Shown one piece after another: positions 57,325-64,000 of a DNA stretch of 64,000 nucleotides (position 1 is its first letter; every line of letters begins with the position of its first letter). Source of the DNA: Tuctoria greenei. Lineage: Eukaryota; Streptophyta; Magnoliopsida; Poales; Poaceae. The stretch lies in assembly GCA_036927565.1 (NCBI GenBank), contig JAYESD010000010.1, positions 36,759,298-36,823,297 on the forward strand, in the 5' to 3' direction. The notes under the pieces are model-generated. The model saw only the letters and a list, made by a program, of their open reading frames with translations, was not told the DNA's origin and did no database searches. A program made the position numbers and the translations under genes.

Positions 57325-58681
57325 ATTGCCATGTTCATGTAAGGTTGCATGTCATATAGGTCTTGCCTAACTCCCAAAGGATAGGGGTGAGCTAGAAATA
57401 GTTTTTCCCTGAGGAAGCCATTGGAAGGTTTAAACTTGGCAAGATAGATTTATTTTATGCCTTGCATGATCCCTGCCATATAAACTTGCACTCATTTAAT
57501 CTCTTGCACTATAATTTGTTTGGCATTGCATACGGTAGAATTGTCACAAAGGGGAACCCACATCATGAGAAGGAGACTTGTTTGAAATGCAATATCTCAA
57601 CTCATATGATGTGGAAAGAGCAAAATTCTAAAGGAACATGCTTTAATGAGATAGAAGTTTTCATACTCTACCTCTCAAAGCATGGGTCTTACATCTTATT
57701 TGGATATTTTTTTTCCTCTATTTTTTTCTCGGTGTTTCATTTGCATTAAGGTCTAGCCAAGCTATTGGCATATTAGCTTCTTGAGGGGTAAGGGGTTGCC
57801 CAAAAAGTCCTAAGACATGTGTTTCTCTTTGATTGCGTGTTTGGTCAAAGGACATATATGGGCATTCTTAGTTTTTCTGTAGTCATCGGATTATCCGATG
57901 CTAGGGTCAGCAGCTACATCGGATCAATTGGTGCTTCAGTTCAACGAGCAGATCAGTCAGAACCAAGAAATCGACCGATGAGTTCATTTCAGGAAACATC
58001 GGAGCATCCGATGTTCAATCCTCTGTTACCCTGATGAATTCGACCGATGATCGACGTAGCAACGTCGGATCATCCGGTGTGCAAAGAGAGTTTTTGGACT
58101 AACTCTCTGTTGAACTCGACCGATGACCACCTCCCTTGCGCATCGGTCGATCCGGTGTTCGCGTAACGGCTAGGTCATCGGGTTCCTATTAAAAATCGTA
58201 CGGCCGCCGCTTCGACTTCCTCACTCCGCGCCGCCACCCCTTCATCGCCGCGGCTCCTCCGCCGCCTCGTCTCCCGCACCACCGACGCGCCTCCAGCCGC
58301 CGCCGTGCCTCCAGCCGCCGCCGCGCCTCCAGCCGCCGCCGCGCCTCCAGCCGCCGCCGCGCCTCCACCGCCGCCGCGCCTCTCGCGCCGCCACCTCGGG
58401 CCGCGCCGCCGCCGTCGCCCCCGCCGGCTGCCGGCACCGCTGCCGCCGTCGCCCTCGCCGGCTGTCACCACCGCCGCCGCCGTCGCCCCTGCCGGCTGTC
58501 GCCACCGCAGCCGCCTCGTCGCTAGGGTTCCCACGAACCACGCGACATCGTCAAAATCGCTGCGTCGCCGTTCGTCGTTCATCCTTTTCGTCGCTAAGGT
58601 TTGTTCCGTGCCGTGCGACATCCGTCATTGTTTCTCATCGATCATCTTTTCGCTAACCCTAGCCCTCTCTTTTGCATCAAG
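57325..58681 (+). promoter_or_regulatory. SIR-4 spacer between pol and third ORF, promoter-like
   Basis: No supported ORF before 58601. Palindromic words of the LTR type (CATCGGATTATCCGATG, CATCGGAGCATCCGATG, GTCGGATCATCCGG and ATCGACCGATG forms) recur at 57885-58165, followed by a TATA-like ATTAAAAAT (58187-58195), a very GC-rich stretch with an 18-base tandem repeat (58270-58375), and a CT-rich leader running to the ATG. This looks like a second U3-like promoter with a 5' UTR for the third ORF. Confidence 0.5.
58270..58375 (+). repeat. 18-base GC-rich tandem repeat
   Basis: About five copies of GCCTCCAGCCGCCGCCGC with few changes. It lies in the presumed 5' UTR of the third ORF. The resulting Pro/Ala-rich frames are by-products of the repeat, not genes. 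Confidence 0.8.
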
Positions 58682-60874
58682 ATGGGCCGTGATCGCAAGG
58701 ACAAAGGCAAGGCCATCGAGGAGCCCGCAGCGAAGAAACAGAAGCTCTCGAAGGAAGCTCGCCGGGCAGAGTTGGCCGCTCGCGCCGCAGAGGAGCGTGA
58801 GCGCGGCCGTCGCGGTTCCTTGCGGATCCGCGAGTCTCGGCAGAGGCAGCAGCGGCCCACAGTGCAGCTCGTGCCGCCCGACGACTCTGAGGACGAGGAG
58901 GAGACTGAGGTGACGCCACTGGTTCGCCGGCGCACCGTCAGGACCCGAGGGGGAGGTCAGACCCCCACTGCGAGTCAGCGTCCCACTGCTGCCGACCGCG
59001 CAGAGGATAGAGAGGCCCAGAGGGCCATCTACGAGATGGATACCGCTGCCAGAGTTGCTGAGGATGTCAGGCTTACAGATTATCGCAAGCTCAAGGCAAA
59101 ACAACTGAAGAAGCTCAGATGGACAGTATTGCCAGAGGAGTGGTTCCCGCAGCCCAGGGACACTAGGGTTGATCCTCGCTTTTGGACCCTGACACAGGCG
59201 TCCCTGTACGAGACGTACAGGCGTCGGGGCCATAAGCTGTTCCAGCACACCTACATCGACTGGAATCAGCTTGCCACAGCAGTTGGCCACGGGATCAGGC
59301 CGTTCTTCGAGAGGTACAGAGGCCTTGTGGACCTGCTCTCACGCCAGAGGAGCGCTTACGTGGAGGAGTGGGTTCGAGTCTTCTACGCCACTCTCTATAT
59401 CTCAGAGGGTCGGCGCTCGATCCACTTCATGTTTCTGGGGCAGCAGCACACCGTGTCTCGAGAGCGACTGGCACAGCTACTTGGAGTGGACACGCACCTC
59501 ACTTGCCTACACGAGGTGGTCTACGGTGGAGCCGACCCGCCGAGGAGGCCGCTGACAGGGGGAATGTCACCACCGTTTGAGGAGATCAGAGGTCTGTTCA
59601 CCGCTCCGTTCACGCCAGACCAGCCGAGGGTGCCAGCTCTCCTCACTCCAGCCGCTCGGACAGTTCACCACATTCTCAGGCGTACCCTTCTACCGAGGTC
59701 CGGCTACCTAGAGGGCTTTACGAGCCTCCAGCAGACCATCCTGTTCTATGTGATGAACGGGATGGAATTTGATATCGTGGACATCTTGATCTGCGAGATG
59801 GAGGACGTGATCACTGACGGAGTCGGGATGTTGAGGCAGTTGGTCTACGGGCATTGGATTTGCCGTCTGCTGTTCCTGCTAGCACCTGAGGACTCGCCAG
59901 CCACTGCTCCCCTGACAGAGCTCCACGCCACTCGGTTCGGCCACTACCGAGTGCCTACTCCTGGAGATCGCCGCCTTGGCCGTCCAGTCGAGCGTCAGGT
60001 CAGAGCTCGTCTCTCTGAGGAGGACTGGACCGAGTTAGCTCAGGAGGATGAGGCGCTCGCTCAGGCTGAGGCTCAGGGAGGTGGACTTGAGCACGTGTGG
60101 TCAGACAGTGACACCAGCGACAGTGTTGAGGAGTACTTCCCTCCTCCGCCTCCTTCTCCGAGGCAGCACGACGCGGAGGCGGGAGTTTCCACTGCTGCAC
60201 CACCGACGCCTCCACCAGTGTCAGAGGCTCAGGTGTCCCAGCCGTCCGAGCTCACCACACTGCTCCAGCAGATGGTCGAGCAGCAGCGGCAGGACCGGCT
60301 TGCAGCCGAGCAGGCCAGGGCAGAGCAGGCTGCGCGGCTCGCAGAGCTTCAGAGGCAGCAGACAGAGATGCAGCTAGAGATGGCTCGCCAGAGGCGCGAG
60401 GACACGGACCGGTTCACGAGCTTGGTGGATCAGATGCACCAGAGGACCCTGGACCAGCAGCAGCAGACTCAGCAGGCTATGATGGGCATCCTGGGGTTGA
60501 TCACCAACCTCTACCAGCAGACCGGGATAGCCCTTCCGCCCCAGCAGCCGGGTCTTGGTCAGGCTCCAGCAGCTTCTCCACTGGCACCCACTGCAGCTCC
60601 AGCACCGGCGTCGCCTGTACCGAGCTTCAGCATGTCACCTCTTCTAGCCTCGTCAGTGCCGTTCCAGTTCTCACCTCTACCGGCAGTACCTTCTCCACCG
60701 GCGCCAGCAGCACCAGCAGATCCCCCAGCGGCGCCAGCAGCCCCAGCAGCGTCAGCAGCTCTAGCTCCTCCCGCTCCAGCGCCAGCACCTGCGACCTCCA
60801 CCTCGAGCAGCTCCGACGACAGCACCGCCGACGTCGACCGCTTCACCGTCGCCCCGAGCGCTCCGGAGTCCTAG
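58682..60874 (+). CDS. SIR-4 third ORF (Sirevirus 'envelope-like' protein, function unknown)
   Basis: 730 codons from ATG 58682; the frame is open 27 codons upstream, but MGRDRK resembles the SIR-2 start. Residues 1-130 are strongly charged (KKQKLSKEARRAEL, RRRTVRTR), possibly a nuclear-targeting or RNA-binding tail. A globular core spans about 150-440: FWTLTQASLYE, WVRVFYATLYI, LAQLLGVD, LTPAARTVHH, FDIVDILICEME. A Gln/Glu/Ala-rich coiled coil lies at about 535-610 and a Pro/Ala/Ser tail at about 620-710. No signal peptide or convincing membrane span, so an envelope role is doubtful. Homologous to SIR-3 (closely) and the SIR-2 ORF (distantly). It reads as the 'putative plant transposon protein' type known from plant annotation. 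Uninterrupted, so possibly expressed. Confidence 0.75.
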   Translation: MGRDRKDKGKAIEEPAAKKQKLSKEARRAELAARAAEERERGRRGSLRIRESRQRQQRPTVQLVPPDDSEDEEETEVTPLVRRRTVRTRGGGQTPTASQRPTAADRAEDREAQRAIYEMDTAARVAEDVRLTDYRKLKAKQLKKLRWTVLPEEWFPQPRDTRVDPRFWTLTQASLYETYRRRGHKLFQHTYIDWNQLATAVGHGIRPFFERYRGLVDLLSRQRSAYVEEWVRVFYATLYISEGRRSIHFMFLGQQHTVSRERLAQLLGVDTHLTCLHEVVYGGADPPRRPLTGGMSPPFEEIRGLFTAPFTPDQPRVPALLTPAARTVHHILRRTLLPRSGYLEGFTSLQQTILFYVMNGMEFDIVDILICEMEDVITDGVGMLRQLVYGHWICRLLFLLAPEDSPATAPLTELHATRFGHYRVPTPGDRRLGRPVERQVRARLSEEDWTELAQEDEALAQAEAQGGGLEHVWSDSDTSDSVEEYFPPPPPSPRQHDAEAGVSTAAPPTPPPVSEAQVSQPSELTTLLQQMVEQQRQDRLAAEQARAEQAARLAELQRQQTEMQLEMARQRREDTDRFTSLVDQMHQRTLDQQQQTQQAMMGILGLITNLYQQTGIALPPQQPGLGQAPAASPLAPTAAPAPASPVPSFSMSPLLASSVPFQFSPLPAVPSPPAPAAPADPPAAPAAPAASAALAPPAPAPAPATSTSSSSDDSTADVDRFTVAPSAPES

Positions 60875-61220
60875 GTACTCCTCTTCCCTTTTTGGTGTCT
60901 TGATGCCAAAGGGGGAGAAGAGTTAGAGTTAGGGGGAGTGTCTTGGGCTTAGGGGGAGTGCTAGTTATCTATTTGCTTTCAGTCTTTCTTGTTATTTGCT
61001 TCTATTTGAGACTTGATTGTTATCATTTGCTACTATTTGTAATTCAGTATGCTACTTCACTCTTATGATTTATATTTGATCACTGTTTGAGCCTCCGAGC
61101 TCCTTGTGTTGCATGTTGTTCCGATTACATTTCTTTATGAGCATTGCGTTTGCGTTTCAAATTTCATTACTTTTATGCTCTACTCGTTGTGTTGTCATCA
61201 ATCACCAAAAAGGGGGAGAT
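60875..61220 (+). promoter_or_regulatory. SIR-4 multiplied polypurine tracts
   Basis: GGGGGAG-type tracts at about 60909-60919, 60931-60938 and 60951-60958, and the final AAAAAGGGGGAGAT (61207-61220) directly before the LTR. The last one primes plus-strand synthesis; the extra copies are characteristic of Sireviruses. Confidence 0.8.
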
Positions 61221-62681
61221 TGAAAGCATCTAGGCCCCCACGAGGTACGGTTTCGGTGATTAATGACAACCGTTATTTACTACTAATGAGTTTGTGGATG
61301 CGAGGTTTCATGTACAATGAATCAAACGTCTATCAATCAATCATAAATGTCATCTACTGCTCATTGGATGCAAAAGGAGACCCCTCAACGAACTAACCTA
61401 AGGGGTTAATCGGAAACAAATGAAGAACTCGTACAACGACGCAACCTTATCAAAATTGGCAACACAAGAAGCTTCATATCCATCAGAAGAGCCATACAAA
61501 CAAGTGTTCAAGAGGTCACAAGTCCAAAATCCAAAAGATCAGTCCAACTCAACTCGAAGGAAACAAATTGTACACACCGGATCATCCGGTGATCTGAAGA
61601 ATGACTGCATCGGTCGATTTGGACTCAACAGAAGAAGAAGACCTCAGAATGAAGTACACACCGGATCATCCGATGTGTATCCAGTGAACATCGGATGAAT
61701 ACAACAGTAAGCAAATTTTCTGAAGTGTTCTGAAGGACTGAACACCGGATCATCCGATGATGAAGGCAGATGCACATCGGTCGATTACAACAGAAGCAAA
61801 TTATCAACTCAACCAGACTGAAGATCTATTCATCGGATCCTCCGATGATGAAGAAGGTGAAGCATCGGTCTAATAACGGTCATTTCTGACAGAATGACGT
61901 CAGCTTATCAAATTAGACCGATGCTCATAAAAGGGGGTCATCGGATCATCCGATGTACACAGAAAAAGTAATCAGCCCACTTTTCCAACGGCTAATTCGG
62001 TTGGGCTGAGTATTTAACCCCCTCCCACCAGTCATTTCGAAGGGGCTGAACAACAAGAGCACCACTACACATTCCCCAAGTGTCCAAGATTTAGAATACT
62101 CATTTTCACACTCTTGTAACCCTTTCACACCTCAAGATATAGGCTAGTTCCTCTTAGAGTTAAGCTTGTGTGCGTCCTCTCTGGGTGAGTGGAGACTCTA
62201 GAGTAGGGAGAGCCGTGAGAAAGTGCATTCTTGGTGATTGCACTCACCTTGTATCAAGAGGAGAGTGAAGAGATCGCTCCGGAGCTTGCCGAGACCATTG
62301 TGGAAGCCCGGAGGATCGAAGTTGTACAAGGCTTGAGCTCCACCTTGCCAAGAATGGCAAACGGAGGAAGTTAGTGGATTCCCTCGTCTCGGTGACTTGG
62401 GAGTGGCAATACCCTTAAGTGGGTGCCACAACGTGGACGTAGGTGGATCCTAGTGATCTCACCGAACCACGGGAAAAATCGACGTGTCCCCGTGTCTTCG
62501 AGCGTTTGCATTCCTCCTCCCTACTCCCTTTACGATTACGCAATTCTCATTTCCGCACTTAATTCTCTTAATTGCACTATTGGCTTGCTTAGAGAATTAG
62601 ATTTTACTTAAGCATTAAATTGACTTAAAATTTGAAGTAGCCCAATTCACCCCCCCCCCTCTTGGGCATTCGATCCCTACA
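61221..62681 (+). repeat. SIR-4 3' LTR
   Basis: 1461 bases, almost identical to 50415-51877 (one substitution and a C-run of 10 instead of 12). TATTTAA box near 62012-62018. Confidence 0.92.
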
Positions 62682-62686
62682 TGCTC

Positions 62687-64000
62687 AACCATCTGCTATA
62701 GTAGAGAAGTAAGCTCGGATGGCTGAGAGACATGTGCTTCGGACACCGGAGGTGGAGTAGGAGGTGGTGGTGCAGTCGAGCCTCCAGCCTCCGCGTCGTG
62801 CTGCCTGGGTGAGGGAGGAGGTGGGAAGTACTCCTCGACACTGTCACTAGTGTCACTCTCTGACCAGATATGCTGTAGATCCCCTCCCTGAGCCTCAGCC
62901 TGTGCTAGGATCCTGTCTTCCTTTGCTAAGTTTGCCCAGTCTTCTTCTGAAAGTCGAGATCAGACCTGACGCTCAACTGGGCGGCCAAGTCGGCGGTCTC
63001 CAGAAGCTGGAGCACAGTAGTGTCCGAACCGAGTGACACTCTCGTCGGTGAGACTGTCACGCACGACGGATCCCTCTGGAGCCAATAGGTAGAGCAGTTG
63101 ACTGATCCAGTGGCCAAACACGAGCTGTCTCATCATCCCAACTCCATCTGTGATGACATCCTCCATCTCACAGATGAGGATATCCACGATGTCAAACTGC
63201 ATCCCGTCCATGACATAGAACAGGAGGGTCTGCTGCAAACTGGTGAAGCCCTCAAGGTATCTTGACCTGGGTAGTAGCGTGCGACGCAAGGCAAGGTGAA
63301 CAGTACGTGCAGCCGGAGTGAGTAGAGCAGGTACCCTAGGCTGGTCAGGTGTGAAGCGTTGAGCAAACAGTGACCGGATCTCCTCAAAAGGTGGTGCCAC
63401 ACCTCCAGTGAGCGGCCTCCTCGGTGGGTTAGCATATCCATAGACTAACTCATGTAGGCAGGTGTCATGGAGATCCACGCCTAGCAACTGTCCCAAGGTC
63501 TGTCTAGTCAGATGGTGATGCTGGCCCATGAACATAAATTCAATGGATCTGCGGCCCTCTGAAACGTAGAGTGTGGCAAAGAAAACTCGGACCCAGTCCT
63601 CCACGTAGGCACTCCGCTGGAAAGACATCAGCTCCTCTAGCCCTCTGTACCTCTCAAAGAAAGGGCAAATATCAGTGCTAGCTTCAAGTGTGAGCTGATC
63701 CCAGTCAATGAAGTTGTGCTGGAAAAGATTATGGCCTCGACATCTGTAAGTCTCATACAGCGACGCCTGTGTCAGGGTTCAGAAGCGGCTGTCCACAAGT
63801 GGCTCTCTAGGCTGCGGGAACCACTCCTCAAGCAGAATGCTCCATCGAAGCTTCCTGAGCTGCTTTGCCTTCATTTTCCTGTAGTCAGATAGGTGGACAC
63901 CCTCACCAACCTGTACATTGGTGTCCATCTCATAGACGGCTCTCTCGGCCGCTCTGTCCTCCCGAAGCTCAGCTGCAGATGATCTATGACTCGGGGCTGC
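62687..64000 (-). pseudogene. SIR-3 third ORF, N-terminal and core part, cut by window edge
   Basis: Closely homologous to residues of about 70-530 of the SIR-4 ORF (FERYRGL, AYVEDWVRVFFATLYV, LGQLLGVD, FDIVDILICEMED, GRPVERQV). Stops interrupt it: W to TGA in the RFW motif near 63780, and an Arg-type CGA to TGA just after VERQV near 62957. It continues beyond 64000 and, after SIR-4, at 50414. The conserved core shows that SIR-3 and SIR-4 descend from the same family. Confidence 0.82.

Larger units (their letters stand above)
50415..62681 (+). mobile_element. SIR-4: nearly intact Sirevirus copia element
   Basis: 12.3 kb with target duplications TGCTC at 50410-50414 and 62682-62686. 5' LTR 50415-51877; PBS TGGTATCAGAGC at 51880-51891 (tRNA-iMet); gag 51938-54052; pol 54067-57324 with one nonsense codon; a third ORF 58682-60874 after a 1.36 kb spacer; multiplied PPTs 60905-60965 and 61207-61220; 3' LTR 61221-62681. 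The LTRs differ by eye at one base (51148 versus 61952) and by two C in the C-run, so insertion is recent. Confidence 0.93.
47079..64000 (-). mobile_element. SIR-3: Sirevirus, minus strand, extends beyond window
   Basis: 3' LTR 47079-49454 (with RET-solo2 inside), multiplied PPT region 49455-49797, and a decayed third ORF split by SIR-4 into 49798-50414 and 62687-64000. Pol, gag and 5' LTR would lie right of the window. The LTR without RET-solo2 is about 1464 bases, matching the SIR-4 LTR (1463), so it belongs to the same family but is older. It inserted into the LINE. Confidence 0.82.

Noticed and set aside
52000..58000. tRNA genes suggested by TGGTATCAGAGC and similar words
   Set aside because: These are primer-binding sites complementary to tRNA 3' ends; no cloverleaf nearby.
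58200..58600. GC-rich Pro/Ala ORFs on both strands as a host gene
   Set aside because: They arise from an 18-base tandem repeat without stops. No recognisable protein, and the region lies in the SIR-4 spacer.
58682..60874. True retroviral envelope gene
   Set aside because: No signal peptide, cleavage site or membrane span visible; the name is only the custom for Sirevirus third ORFs.
50415..62681. 1.46 kb direct repeats as a segmental duplication
   Set aside because: They are the two LTRs of SIR-4: TG...CA ends, PBS and PPT adjacent, and the TGCTC target duplication outside.

Overview
This window is plant nuclear DNA, almost certainly from a grass. It is made almost entirely of nested LTR retrotransposons around the first exon of one recognisable host gene. 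The grass assignment rests on the element families seen: Sirevirus copia elements with multiplied polypurine tracts, CRM-like gypsy elements whose LTRs start TGATGAGGACATCAC, Athila-like and Retand-like gypsy elements, a PIF/Harbinger-like MITE, an L1-type LINE, and a GC-rich exon ending at a GT donor. I see no prokaryotic operon, tRNA, rRNA or CRISPR array. I cannot name the species.

Names used here. ATH-A and ATH-B are Athila-like gypsy elements. SIR-1 to SIR-4 are Sireviruses. CRM-N, CRM-Y and CRM-O are CRM-like gypsy elements (non-autonomous, young, old). RET-1, RET-solo1 and RET-solo2 are Retand/Tat-like. CHR is a chromodomain gypsy remnant.

Left part (1-42108). The outermost layer is CHR, a gypsy pol tail with its 3' LTR (41182-42108). 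RET-1 (30212-41181, minus) interrupts it. SIR-2 (plus, 3' LTR ending at 30211) abuts and probably interrupts RET-1. ATH-B (8554-29387, minus) splits the SIR-2 3' LTR. CRM-N (14862-27036, TSD CTTGC) splits the ATH-B gag gene. RET-solo1 (16933-25500, TSD GACAC) splits the CRM-N ORF. CRM-Y (17564-25085, TSD CTACC) splits RET-solo1. That makes seven layers. A side branch, CRM-O (32634-40164, TSD GGTAG), sits inside the RET-1 LTR. At the far left the antisense SIR-1 LTR abuts the SIR-2 3' ORF, and ATH-A truncates SIR-1.

Host gene (about 42109-43280). This is exon 1 of a hydroxyethylthiazole kinase (THIM), a thiamin salvage enzyme. No later exon is visible in the remaining 20.7 kb.

Right part (43281-64000). 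If the gene is intact, this is its first intron. It holds a decayed LINE (to 47078), interrupted by SIR-3 (minus, 47079 to beyond the window). SIR-3 in turn carries RET-solo2 (47878-48782, TSD ACTGT) and a nearly intact Sirevirus, SIR-4 (50415-62681, TSD TGCTC).

Young and potentially functional: CRM-Y, with one 1603-codon ORF and LTRs differing at one base by eye, and SIR-4, with near-identical LTRs and a single nonsense codon in pol. Most other coding regions are pseudogenes. Points for a second look are PBS-like repeats inside the ATH LTRs, family-specific palindromic words in the Sirevirus LTRs that recur upstream of the SIR-4 third ORF, the uncharacterised third ORFs, and three CRM-type insertions next to a host gene.
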